Source: Collimonas humicola (GTDB lineage Bacteria > Pseudomonadota > Gammaproteobacteria > Burkholderiales > Burkholderiaceae_D). From it: DNA of 64,000 bases. The stretch lies in contig NZ_JAGQEE010000004.1 in the NCBI RefSeq assembly GCF_018304945.1, positions 248,001 to 312,000 on the forward strand. Reading direction: 5' to 3'. Shown in pieces: positions 10,409 to 19,003 of the stretch. Position numbers and translations under genes: made by a program. How positions within the stretch are numbered: the stretch's first letter is position 1; each line of letters starts with the position of its first letter. The notes under the pieces were generated by a model. That model ran no database searches. It had not been told where the DNA came from and was given only the letters and a program-made list of their open reading frames with translations.

Positions 10409-10729
10409 GCATCCCCGCATTCCGCGCCGTCCTGGCCGGATCATTCATCCCAATGAATCCGAAATTTTGCCCAAACACACTTTGTCGTGTAATTGCAACA
10501 ATAAGTTCCAAAATATTATTGCTACTATAGGAATAGTAAATTTCCAATTAGGCTGTTTATTGTTGATAGTGAAGTCTCTACACTGAACTTCATCGATGGG
10601 CGCAACACACAAGCAACACTGAATCAGCAATGCAAGTGCGCCGCTCACCGAGGCAGGACCCGACGGGCAACATAGCTCCATGCCTGTGCCGCCGAGCCCG
10701 GTGCCATCTATCAACCATTGGAGAAAAAC
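10409..10729. other. Intergenic region upstream of the DUF4148 gene
   Basis: About 320 bases with no gene. The stretch 10450-10600 is AT-rich compared with the coding background and probably carries the DUF4148 promoter. TTGCAA (10493) and TATTAT (10514) are spaced 15 bases apart, too close for confidence. The GGAG ribosome site at 10720-10723 points to the ATG at 10730. Confidence 0.45.
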
Positions 10730-11002
10730 ATGAATGCCAAACAACTTATCGCTGGTCTCGCCGTTTTAGCCGCTGCCGGCAGCGCTTTTGCAGTTACCCC
10801 ATATCCGCCTGAAACACCGTTCGTCTCCACCAAATCGCGTGCCGACGTCCAGGCTGAAGTTGCGCAAGCGCAAAAAGACGGCACGCTGAACCAGGCGCGC
10901 AACCAGTATCCGACGGTTGCTGCCGCCGGCAAGACGGTCACCCGCGCTGAAGTCGTGAGCCAGATCGACAAGACCGAGCCATCGGTTTACAGCGGCAACT
11001 AA
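10730..11002 (+). CDS. DUF4148 domain-containing secreted protein
   Basis: A 90-residue exported protein of unknown function. A signal peptide (LIAGLAVLAAAGSAFA) is followed by the DUF4148 pattern: SRADVQAEVAQAQKDGTL, then a short C-terminal tail. Such proteins are numerous in Burkholderiales and have no established role. The start at 10730 follows a GGAG site; an in-frame TTG 12 bases upstream is less likely because it overlaps that site. It is monocistronic, ending at a strong terminator. Confidence 0.85.
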   Translation: MNAKQLIAGLAVLAAAGSAFAVTPYPPETPFVSTKSRADVQAEVAQAQKDGTLNQARNQYPTVAAAGKTVTRAEVVSQIDKTEPSVYSGN

Positions 11003-11072
11003 GCCGTAACAGCAACCGGCAATTAATATTAATCACTGATGCGACAGTAACTCTTCAGGTCTGAAGGGTTAA

Positions 11073-11106
11073 GCAAAACGCCAGCAATGCTGGCGTTTTG
11101 CTATTA
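11073..11106 (+). terminator. Rho-independent terminator after the DUF4148 gene
   Basis: GCAAAACGCCAGC (11073-11085) and GCTGGCGTTTTGC (11089-11101) form a perfect 13-bp stem with a 3-base loop. The arm TTTT plus following CTATT gives a partial U tract. Confidence 0.8.
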
Positions 11107-11180
11107 TCCGGTCATGGTCCCGCACGCCATGCCATAGCGTGGTCAGCGGCGTTGCGCTGCATCGACAGACCGCGTCAAAG

Positions 11181-11245
11181 GATCGCTTCAGAAGAACGTT
11201 TCAGAAGAACCTTTTAAAAGAACGTTTTAAAAGATCGCTTCAAAA
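11181..11245. repeat. Five tandem 13-bp repeats upstream of the efflux operon
   Basis: Units: GATCGCTTCAGAA, GAACGTTTCAGAA, GAACCTTTTAAAA, GAACGTTTTAAAA, GATCGCTTCAAAA, at 11181, 11194, 11207, 11220 and 11233. They run head to tail without gaps and end 53 bases before the first ATG of the efflux operon. Copy-number change would alter promoter or leader spacing in 13-base steps. Confidence 0.85.
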
Positions 11246-11298
11246 GCTCATCAGATCATTGCTCAGACCTCTTTTTCGCTCCACTATTTCGGGTCACC

Positions 11299-12825
11299 AT
11301 GCGGTCAATTACCCCTTCCAAGCCTCAACTTTCCATCAGCCTGCTGACGGCCTGTGCGCTGGCCATCCTGTTAAGCGGCTGCGCTGATTTCTCGGGCATC
11401 AATCCGCAATCCAAGCTGGCGGACGGCAGCACGCTGGCCGCAGGCTCTGCACTGAGCAACGTCGGCAATGCAGCCTGGCCGACCAGCGCCTGGTGGGAAA
11501 ATTACCGCGATCCGCAGCTCAATGCCTTGGTGCAGCAGGCCGTGGCCGACAGCCCCAGCCTGAAAATCGCCCAGGCCCGCATCCGCCAGGCTTCTTCACT
11601 GGCCGGCGTGGCGCGCGCAGCAACCTTGCCCAAGGTCGGCGCCGAGGCCAGCAGCACGCGCGGCCTGTATTCCGAGGAATATATTTTCCCGCCGCCGCTG
11701 GGCGGCAGCTGGAACTGGGACAATGAAATCACCGTCAAGGCCGGCTACGACCTCGACTTGTGGGACAAGGACCGCAGCGCGCTGGAATCGGCGCTGGATA
11801 CGGTCCACGTCAGCGCCGCCGAAGCCCGCAGCGCCCAATTGAATCTGGAAAGCGCCGTGGTGCGCGGCTATCTGCAACTGGCGACCCAGTTCGCGCTGCG
11901 CGATATCGCCAGCGCGACGCTGGCGCAGCAGACCTCTATCGCCAGCATCGCCCAGCGCAAGCTGAACGCCGGGCTCGGCACGCGGCTGGAAGTCGCCCAG
12001 GCTGAAACCGCCTTGCCCGATGCCCGTTCCAACATCGAGAAAATCGATGAGAACATCGCCTTGCTGCGCAACCAGATTGCCGCCTTGAGCGGCCAAGGTC
12101 CCGGCAGCGGCGAGGCCATCCAGCGGCCGCTGCTGGCCGCCGCGCTGACTGCGCCTGCCGACGGCGGCGACAGCAACGCACAGCTCCCGGTCGCCCTGCC
12201 CGACAACGTGCCGGCGCACCTGGTCGGCCGCCGTCCGGATGTGATCGCGCAACGCTGGCGGGTCGAGGCCATGAACAAGAATATCGATGTCGCCAAGGCC
12301 GCCTTTTATCCGGATATCAATATCTCTGCCTTCATCGGCCTGCAGGCACTCGGCTTCAGCAACTTCCTGAGCGCATCTTCCGGCGTGCGCGGCGCCGGTC
12401 CGGCCATTTCGCTGCCGATTTTTGAAGGCGGCCGCCTGCGCGCCAATCTGGGCGCCCAGACCGCTGCTCTCGACGGCGCGATTGAAAGTTACAACAACAC
12501 GCTGGTGCAGGCCCTGCAAAGCGTGGCCGACCAGATCATCAAGCTGAAATCGGAACAGCAGCAGCGCGGCCAGTCGGAACAGGCGCTGGCGCTGTCGAAG
12601 AAATCCTACGACCTGGCCAGGCGCGGCTACCAGGCCGGCCTGATCGCCAACATCAACGTCATCCAAAGCCAGCTGGTGCTGCTGCAGCAGCAATTGCGCG
12701 TAGTCCAGATCCGCGCCGGCTACCTCGATAGCTGGGCGCAGCTGATGCAGGCGCTGGGCGGCGGCCTCGGCGACGACCTGCCGCAGCCGGCAGCGGCAGG
12801 CGGCGCCATCGCCGCCGGCAAATAA
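11299..12825 (+). CDS. Outer-membrane efflux factor, NodT/OprM family lipoprotein
   Basis: A 508-residue TolC-like channel that would complete a tripartite efflux pump through the outer membrane. The signal ends in a lipobox (LLSGC, Cys28), so the mature protein is predicted to be lipid-anchored. The two internal repeats typical of the family are visible: WWENYRDPQLNALVQQA near the N-terminus, and long coiled-coil stretches around residues 190-260 and 400-480. The LPDNVPAHLVGRRPDVIAQR block is diagnostic for the NodT/RND outer-membrane lipoprotein family. It heads an operon with the FUSC, AaeX-like and HlyD genes. No good ribosome site precedes the ATG. Confidence 0.92.
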   Translation: MRSITPSKPQLSISLLTACALAILLSGCADFSGINPQSKLADGSTLAAGSALSNVGNAAWPTSAWWENYRDPQLNALVQQAVADSPSLKIAQARIRQASSLAGVARAATLPKVGAEASSTRGLYSEEYIFPPPLGGSWNWDNEITVKAGYDLDLWDKDRSALESALDTVHVSAAEARSAQLNLESAVVRGYLQLATQFALRDIASATLAQQTSIASIAQRKLNAGLGTRLEVAQAETALPDARSNIEKIDENIALLRNQIAALSGQGPGSGEAIQRPLLAAALTAPADGGDSNAQLPVALPDNVPAHLVGRRPDVIAQRWRVEAMNKNIDVAKAAFYPDINISAFIGLQALGFSNFLSASSGVRGAGPAISLPIFEGGRLRANLGAQTAALDGAIESYNNTLVQALQSVADQIIKLKSEQQQRGQSEQALALSKKSYDLARRGYQAGLIANINVIQSQLVLLQQQLRVVQIRAGYLDSWAQLMQALGGGLGDDLPQPAAAGGAIAAGK

Positions 12826-12837
12826 GCGGCAGCCATC

Positions 12838-14961
12838 ATGAGCGAGACCGCAAGCATCCGCCAGTCCTGGCTGCATCACCTGGCGCAGGCCGGCGTCATC
12901 TGGGTAGAAAACCACGGCCAGGACCTGCTGCATGTCAGCAAGATCCTGCTGGCGACCCTGATGGCGCTGGGGCTCTCGCTATTGTTCGACCTATCCAAGC
13001 CCGGCACTGCCATGGTCACCGTCATCATCGTACTGCAGCCGCGCAGCGGCCTGGTGCTGGCGAAGGGTTTCTACCGCTTCATCGGCACCTCGGTCGGCGT
13101 CATCGTATCGATCATCCTGGCTGCCGCGTTTACCCAGCAGCCGGTGCTGTTCCTGGCGGCCGGCGCCTGCTGGCTGGCGTTCTGCACCGCCGGCTCGACC
13201 ATCTTCCGCAACTTCCAGTCGTACGCCTTCGTGCTGGCCGGCTATACCCTGGTCATCGTCGGCTTGCCGGCCGCACTGCAGCCGGCCCAGGCTTTCGACA
13301 TCGCCATGACGCGCCTGAGCGAAGTGATGCTGGGCCTGCTGTGCGCCGGCGTGGTCAGCGATGTGCTGTTTCCCAAGCATTTGTCCGACGTCCTGCTGCT
13401 GACGGTGCGCAAGCGCTTCGCCGACTTCAAGAAATTCATCGCGCTGGACGACAGCGCCGCGATGCCGCGGCCGGCACGCGAACGCATGGTGCTGCGCTTT
13501 ATCGGCGAAGTGATTTCGCTGGAAGCGCTGCGCACTTCCTCGGTATTCGAAAGCGCCAGCGGCCATCTGCAAAGCCTGCAGCTGCGCCAGTTGAATACTG
13601 CCTTCATGACCGCATCCACCACCTTCCACTCGCTCGACCAGCTGTTCGGCCGCTTGCAGGCAGCCGGCAAGCGCAGCACGCTGGATGCCTTGATGATGGA
13701 GTACCGGGCGATTGCGCGCGCCCTCTCCAGCCAGGACCGCGCGCAGCTGAAACAGGTCCGCAACGGAATTCCCGGGCGCCTGGCCGCCCTGCGCCGCGGC
13801 CTGGCCGCCAGCGGCGGCGACGGCAGTCACCTGCTCGATTTCGATTCCGCCACCGAACTGCTGGCCAGGTTCGCCGACGAATTGCTGATCTACGCCAGGA
13901 TCCATGCCATTGTGATCCAGGCCGAGATGCATATGGCGGACGACGTCCAGCTGCCGGCGCACTATGTCGCGCGCACCGATCCGACCCTGATCGTCACCTC
14001 GGCGCTGCGGGCGGCAATCGGCTTCATCCTTTCCGCCTGGTTCTGGATCCAGACCGGCTGGGTTTCCGGCACCGATGCGGTGGTGATGGCAACCGTGGTC
14101 AGCGCCCTGTTTGCGGCGGCTCCCTCGCCCATCAAAGTAGTGCGCCAATTCATGATCGGCGGCGCGCTGGGCGGATTTTTCGGCTTTTTGTCGGCCTACT
14201 ACCTGCAATCGCAGGCCGAAAATTTCACCATGCTGTGCATTGCGCTGGCGCCCTTCATCCTGATCGGCGCCTGGCTCACCACCACCAGGAAATACGCCGG
14301 CATCGGCACCGGCATCCTGCTGTTTTTCTTTTCCTACGCCAGCATCGGCAGCAACTATCAGTTCGACATGCTGGAACTGCTCAACGGCATGGCCGGCGGC
14401 CTGCTCGGCGTCGCCATCGCTTCCGTGATGTACCAGATCATCGATCCCTCCGACAGCCGCTGGATCAAGCGCCGCCTGGCGCGCGCCCTGCGCAACCAGG
14501 TGGTGGAAGCCTGCAGCAGGCCGCTGCCGGGCCTTGCCGGGCGTTTTGAAAGCGGCACCCGCGACCTGCTGTCGCGCTTTGCGATCACCCATTCGCTGGA
14601 TAACGAAGACGACCGCGCCGTCATGACCTGGCTGCTGTCGGTGCTGGAAGTCGGCCGCGCCGTGATCCAGCTGCGCCAGGAAGCCCTGAGCATCGGCAAT
14701 CCGGAAGTACACGGCAAGATCGAGGCAAGCATAGGCGGCATCGCCCATCTGTTTGCGCGCCCCAGCCAAAGCCGCCTGCGGGCAGCGCTCGATGCCGTGC
14801 TGGCGGCGATTGCCGCGTGCGCCGAGATGCCGGCGGTGCTGGCCAACCTGCACCTGATGCGCGGCGCCATGCTGGAACGCGTCACCGTGCTGACGCCGGC
14901 CGAAACCACGGCGCCGCTATCACCCCTCAAACCAGCCACCGACACCACTACCGGGAATTGA
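12838..14961 (+). CDS. aaeB: FUSC-family inner-membrane efflux protein (AaeB-like)
   Basis: A 707-residue aromatic acid/fusaric acid exporter. Two clusters of about five or six membrane helices (residues ~35-190 and ~385-545) flank a cytoplasmic middle segment, and another soluble domain follows the second cluster. This is the duplicated FUSC architecture. Early motif: TLMALGLSLLFDLSKPGTAMVTV. With the neighbouring AaeX-like and HlyD proteins it matches the AaeXAB/FusABC systems that export hydroxylated aromatic acids. The actual substrate is unknown. It starts 12 bases after the outer-membrane factor. Confidence 0.92.
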   Translation: MSETASIRQSWLHHLAQAGVIWVENHGQDLLHVSKILLATLMALGLSLLFDLSKPGTAMVTVIIVLQPRSGLVLAKGFYRFIGTSVGVIVSIILAAAFTQQPVLFLAAGACWLAFCTAGSTIFRNFQSYAFVLAGYTLVIVGLPAALQPAQAFDIAMTRLSEVMLGLLCAGVVSDVLFPKHLSDVLLLTVRKRFADFKKFIALDDSAAMPRPARERMVLRFIGEVISLEALRTSSVFESASGHLQSLQLRQLNTAFMTASTTFHSLDQLFGRLQAAGKRSTLDALMMEYRAIARALSSQDRAQLKQVRNGIPGRLAALRRGLAASGGDGSHLLDFDSATELLARFADELLIYARIHAIVIQAEMHMADDVQLPAHYVARTDPTLIVTSALRAAIGFILSAWFWIQTGWVSGTDAVVMATVVSALFAAAPSPIKVVRQFMIGGALGGFFGFLSAYYLQSQAENFTMLCIALAPFILIGAWLTTTRKYAGIGTGILLFFFSYASIGSNYQFDMLELLNGMAGGLLGVAIASVMYQIIDPSDSRWIKRRLARALRNQVVEACSRPLPGLAGRFESGTRDLLSRFAITHSLDNEDDRAVMTWLLSVLEVGRAVIQLRQEALSIGNPEVHGKIEASIGGIAHLFARPSQSRLRAALDAVLAAIAACAEMPAVLANLHLMRGAMLERVTVLTPAETTAPLSPLKPATDTTTGN

Positions 14962-14963
14962 CC

Positions 14964-15167
14964 ATGCCACGCGAAATCGCCCTCTTCGATGCACTCATCC
15001 CGACCTTGTTGCTGGTCTTCATCGCCTGTTTGTTCCTGCAGATGGCGGTCGACTGGCTGTTTACCCGCCTCGGGCTATACCGCTATGTCTGGCATCCCAG
15101 CCTGTTCCGCATCGCCCTGTTCTTTTGCATTTTCGGCGGCGCCGGGCTGCTGCTGCATGTTGTGTAA
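14964..15167 (+). CDS. aaeX: DUF1656 (AaeX-like) small membrane protein
   Basis: A 67-residue protein with two hydrophobic helices, belonging to DUF1656. Members are always found beside FUSC and HlyD efflux genes, and AaeX is the E. coli example. The pattern IALFDALIPTLL near the N-terminus and the middle RLGLYRYVWHPSLFRIALF fit. It starts two bases after the FUSC stop, so translation is probably coupled. Its molecular role in the pump is unknown. Confidence 0.9.
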   Translation: MPREIALFDALIPTLLLVFIACLFLQMAVDWLFTRLGLYRYVWHPSLFRIALFFCIFGGAGLLLHVV

Positions 15168-15210
15168 TGCCTTGTTTAATTCGCTGTAGAAAATTTGTCC
15201 TAAGGTCGCC

Positions 15211-16110
15211 ATGAAATCATCCACCCTCCTGAAAACCCTGCTGCAGGTCATCATCACCCTGCTTGTGGTCCTGATTGCCGTCTTGCTGGCGCGCGCGCTG
15301 TGGGACCGCTACATGAATACGCCCTGGACCCGCGACGGCCGGGTGCGCGCCGACGTCATCAGCGTCGCCGCCGACGTCTCCGGCATCGTGGTGGCGGTGC
15401 CGGTGGCCGACAACGGCTATGTGCACAAGGGCGACCTGCTGATGAAAATCGATCCGGCCCGCTATGTGCTGGCGCTGGCGCAGGCGGAAGCGCAGGTGAC
15501 CGAACGCCGTGTCGGACTCACCACCAAGCAGCGCGACGCCGCGCGCCGCGCCAAGCTCGATGGCGATGTCATCTCCAATGAAAACCGGGAAAATTCCAGC
15601 GCCGACGCTTCCGCCGCCCAGGCCCTGTACCAGGCCGCGCTGGCCGCGCGCGACAGCGCCAGGCTGAACCTGGAGCGCACCGAAGTGCGGGCCACGGTAG
15701 ACGGCTGGATCACCAACCTGAACGTGCATGCCGGCGATTTTGCCCAGGCCGGATCGCCCAAGCTGGCGGTGATCGACGCCAATTCATTCTGGGTCTACGG
15801 CTATTTTGAAGAGAACAAGCTGCCCTTGATGAAGGTCGGCGACGCGGTCGACATGCGCCTGCTCGGCAGCGAGCAGATCATCAACGGCCATGTCGACAGC
15901 ATCTCGCGCGGCATCACCGACCGCGACAATGCGCTCGGCACTTATGGACTGGCCAATGTGAACCCCAGCTTCAACTGGGTGCGGCTGGCGCAGCGGGTGC
16001 CGGTGCGCATCCATATCGACAAGGTGCCGGACGGGATCACGCTGGCGGCCGGCATGACTTGCACCGTCATCGTCAAGCCGGGACAGCGCCCCGTAACGGC
16101 TGCAAAATAA
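15211..16110 (+). CDS. aaeA: HlyD-family periplasmic adaptor (AaeA-like)
   Basis: A 299-residue membrane-fusion protein linking the inner-membrane pump to the outer-membrane channel. There is one N-terminal membrane helix (residues ~10-30) and a lipoyl half-motif with GIVVAVPVADNGYVHKGDLL. A short coiled-coil hairpin around residues 85-150 is followed by the return lipoyl segment RATVDGWITNLNVHAGDFA. The length matches AaeA. A TAAGG ribosome site precedes the ATG, and a strong terminator closes the operon immediately after the stop. Confidence 0.92.
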   Translation: MKSSTLLKTLLQVIITLLVVLIAVLLARALWDRYMNTPWTRDGRVRADVISVAADVSGIVVAVPVADNGYVHKGDLLMKIDPARYVLALAQAEAQVTERRVGLTTKQRDAARRAKLDGDVISNENRENSSADASAAQALYQAALAARDSARLNLERTEVRATVDGWITNLNVHAGDFAQAGSPKLAVIDANSFWVYGYFEENKLPLMKVGDAVDMRLLGSEQIINGHVDSISRGITDRDNALGTYGLANVNPSFNWVRLAQRVPVRIHIDKVPDGITLAAGMTCTVIVKPGQRPVTAAK

Positions 16111-16140
16111 ACAAAGCCTGGGGCAAATCCCAGGCTTTGT
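16111..16140. terminator. Bidirectional terminator between the efflux operon and the SDR gene
   Basis: ACAAAGCCTGGG (16111-16122) pairs perfectly with CCCAGGCTTTGT (16129-16140) around a 6-base loop. The site lies between convergent genes. Confidence 0.85.
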
Positions 16141-16141
16141 T

Positions 16142-17044
16142 TCAATCCAGCTGCATATCGTTCCCGATCCAGTCCAGCACCGAGGCGTGCCGCGGCCGCC
16201 ATCCCAGTTCCCTGCGCGCCTTGGCCGCCGACACCCGGCTGTTCGATCCGAAGGAATATACCGCGTGGCCGAATCCCCAGGCATCGATCGCGTCCTGCAT
16301 CGGCCACGATTGCGCCGGCCCCAGTCCCAGGCGCGCGGCAATCGCGCCGACGATCTCGGCATACGAGGCCTGGCCGTTTTCGACAAAATAGAAGGAGCCG
16401 GCCGGCGCCTCCTTCAAGGCTAGCAAATACAATTCCGCCACGTCTTCGATGTGTACATTGGACCAGACGTTGACGCCCTTGCCGACATAGCGCGCGATGC
16501 CGCTGCTGCGCGCCTGCGCCACCAACGGCGGAATCTGCACGCTGTCGCGCTTGAGGCCGAGGCCGCTGCCGTAGATCATGGTGTTGCACAGGATGACCGA
16601 ACGCACATCGCGTTGCGCGGCGTCGCGGATCAGCTGGTCCAGGGCGGCGCGCGCGGCCTTCTCCGGCGCCGGCGTGAACGGCGTGTCTTCGTCGAACACC
16701 TGCTCCGACAGCCGGTCGCCGCGGGCATCGTCGCCGATCACGCTGGAGCCGCTGGTGTGGATGAACGCCTTGCCGGAGCCGGCCAGTGCATCGAGCAGGG
16801 TTTGCACCGCGAACAGATTGTCCGAGCTGGCGGCATTGACGACTGCATCGGCGCGCTTGGCCTCACGGCTGAGGATGCCGCCGTCGGCCAGGGTTCCCAG
16901 CACCGGTGCTATGCCCAGCGCGGCCAGCCGCTCGGCCTGCTCCGGCGTCCGCACCAGCCCGCGCACCTTGTATCCCTCCCGCATGAAACGGGTGGCGACA
17001 GAGCCGCCGATGAATCCGCCTGCTCCAGTGATAAATACCTGCAT
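16142..17044 (-). CDS. NAD-dependent epimerase/dehydratase (extended SDR)
   Basis: A 300-residue Rossmann-fold protein. The cofactor motif ITGAGGFIGGSV is at the N-terminus. The Ser of the catalytic set lies in HTSGSSVIGD, but the expected YxxxK is not clearly present: the corresponding region reads FTPAPEKAARAALD. The active site may therefore be altered, as in some atypical SDRs. Later blocks (WSNVHIEDVAELYLLAL and ARRELGWRPRH) are typical of nucleoside-sugar or flavonol-reductase-like SDRs. Substrate unknown. It is monocistronic on the minus strand, with the divergent SulP gene 259 bases away. Confidence 0.8.
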   Translation of the reverse strand: MQVFITGAGGFIGGSVATRFMREGYKVRGLVRTPEQAERLAALGIAPVLGTLADGGILSREAKRADAVVNAASSDNLFAVQTLLDALAGSGKAFIHTSGSSVIGDDARGDRLSEQVFDEDTPFTPAPEKAARAALDQLIRDAAQRDVRSVILCNTMIYGSGLGLKRDSVQIPPLVAQARSSGIARYVGKGVNVWSNVHIEDVAELYLLALKEAPAGSFYFVENGQASYAEIVGAIAARLGLGPAQSWPMQDAIDAWGFGHAVYSFGSNSRVSAAKARRELGWRPRHASVLDWIGNDMQLD

Positions 17045-17303
17045 GTTTTCTCCTGATCCGGGTTATGTCTGAGCGATGCCTGAGCGGCGATCGATACCGA
17101 CACTATGCGCGCATGGTTTGTTGAGAAAAATGGGTGTATCGACAAATGATATTTGACTTAAACTCAACAACGTTTGACGATTACCCACGGTCGCGCACAA
17201 GGGGAAACTGCTTGGTCATGGCCAACTACGGCTAGTTGCAGCTTCGCATTGTTGCGAAAACAGCATAAAATCAGAACATCAACATTCATCATCAGGGAGG
17301 CGC

Positions 17304-19001
17304 ATGAGCGCTGCACAATCACAACACGCCGACCTGAATCCGCCGCCGAAGCGCGTGGTCACGGCGGACCTGGTAGCCGGCCTCTCGATCGCCGGGCTGC
17401 TGCTGCCGGAAGCCGTCGCCTACTCCAGCATCGCCAACCTGCCGCCGCAAACCGGCGTCATCGCGCTGTTCGCCGGCCTGCTGTGCTACGGCCTGTTCGG
17501 CAGCAGCCGCTTTGCAATCGTCTCCGCCACGTCGTCCTCCGCGGCAGTGCTGGCGGCGGCCACGGCCTCCATGGCCAACGGCGACATCGGCCTGCGCATG
17601 ACGCTGGCGATCGGCCTGGTGATGATCACCGGCCTGTTTTTCCTGCTGGCGGGACTGGCGCGCATGGGCAGCGTCACCGATTTCATCGCCAAGCCGGTGC
17701 TGCGCGGCTTTGCTTTCGGCCTGGCCATCGTCATCATTCTCAAGCAGTTCGCCGGCGTGGTCGGCGTCCATCCCGAACATAGCGACATGACCCGCTTCAT
17801 TCCGGAAATGCTGGCGCAGGCCGGCCGCTGGAACTGGATCAGCGTCGCCGTCATGGCGGCAGCGCTGGCCCTGCTGTTCCTGTTTGCGCGGCTGCGGCGG
17901 GTGCCGGGCGCGCTGCTGGTGATCGTCATCGGCGTCGCTGCCGGCCAGTGGCTCAATCTGCAGCAATATGGCGTCGGCCTGGTCGGCAGCATCCATCTGC
18001 AGCTGGCGGTGCCGACCTTGCCCATGCTGTCGCGCGCCGACTGGCTGCGCCTCGGCGAGCTGGGCTTTGCCATGGGCATGATCCTGTATGCCGAATCGTA
18101 TGGCGCGATCCGCAGCTTTGCCATCAAGCACGGCGACACCACGGCGCCCAACCGCGACCTGCTGGCGCTGGGCGCCTCCAACCTGCTGTCCGGCCTGTTC
18201 CACGGCATGCCGGTCGGCGCCGGTTATTCCGCCACCTCCGCCAATGAAGCGGCCGGCGCTACTTCGCGCCTGTCCGGCTGGGTGGCGGCGCTGGTGATGC
18301 TGGCGATCGTGCTGACCTTGCTGCCGGGGATAGCCCTGACGCCGGAGCCGGTGCTGGCGGCAATCGTGATCCACGCTGTCAGCCATACCCTCAATCCGAT
18401 GGTGTTCCGCCCTTACTTCCAGTGGCGCCGCGACCGCCTGGTGGTGATCGCCTCGGTCATCGCCGTGCTGTTGCTGGGCGTGCTGGACGGCCTGCTGGCA
18501 TCGATCGTGATCAGTATCTTCATGATGCTGCGGCAGTTTTCGCAATCCACCATTTCTATCCTTGGACAGCTCGGCGATACGCATGACTTCGTCAACATGC
18601 GCACCCATCCGGCCGCCCAGCCGGTAGCCGGCATCATCATTCTGCGTCCGAATGAGCCGCTGTTCTTCGCCAACGCCGAACGCATCCTGAACCAGGCGCG
18701 CCATTCCATCGCCGCCGCGCCGGGACTGCACACCGTGATCCTCAGCCTGGAAGAATCGCCCGACCTGGACAGTTCCAGCCTGGAAGGCCTGCACGATTTT
18801 TTCAGCTTCGTCAGCGCCAGCGGCTTGCGGCTGCTGCTCGCGCGCCTCAAGGATCCGGTTTACGACATCATGAAAAACGCTGTCGCGCCTGCCTTCCCGG
18901 CCGCCTCTCTCAGTGCGCTGAGCGTCGCCGAGGCAGTGCACCTGGCGTTGACGGCGCAACAGCCAACCAAGCAAGCTACCGATATCGTCCAGGGAGAATA
19001 A
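17304..19001 (+). CDS. SulP-family anion transporter with STAS domain
   Basis: A 565-residue inner-membrane anion permease of the SLC26/SulP family, which carries sulfate, bicarbonate or dicarboxylates. The SulP signature LLLPEAVAYSSIANLPPQTG lies near residue 40. About 10-12 hydrophobic segments extend to residue ~410, followed by a cytoplasmic STAS domain (residues ~430-545) with VILSLEESPDLDSSSLEGL. A GGGAGG ribosome site sits close to the ATG. The next gene begins two bases after the stop, an unusually tight coupling to a secreted protein. Transported ion not inferable. Confidence 0.9.
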   Translation: MSAAQSQHADLNPPPKRVVTADLVAGLSIAGLLLPEAVAYSSIANLPPQTGVIALFAGLLCYGLFGSSRFAIVSATSSSAAVLAAATASMANGDIGLRMTLAIGLVMITGLFFLLAGLARMGSVTDFIAKPVLRGFAFGLAIVIILKQFAGVVGVHPEHSDMTRFIPEMLAQAGRWNWISVAVMAAALALLFLFARLRRVPGALLVIVIGVAAGQWLNLQQYGVGLVGSIHLQLAVPTLPMLSRADWLRLGELGFAMGMILYAESYGAIRSFAIKHGDTTAPNRDLLALGASNLLSGLFHGMPVGAGYSATSANEAAGATSRLSGWVAALVMLAIVLTLLPGIALTPEPVLAAIVIHAVSHTLNPMVFRPYFQWRRDRLVVIASVIAVLLLGVLDGLLASIVISIFMMLRQFSQSTISILGQLGDTHDFVNMRTHPAAQPVAGIIILRPNEPLFFANAERILNQARHSIAAAPGLHTVILSLEESPDLDSSSLEGLHDFFSFVSASGLRLLLARLKDPVYDIMKNAVAPAFPAASLSALSVAEAVHLALTAQQPTKQATDIVQGE

Positions 19002-19003
19002 TC

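Noticed and set aside
11181-11245. CRISPR-like array
   Set aside because: Units are 13 bp with no spacers; this is a tandem minisatellite.
12991-14853. Long open frame opposite the FUSC gene, His/Gln/Gly-rich
   Set aside because: Composition typical of reverse-strand translation of a membrane protein gene; no family pattern.
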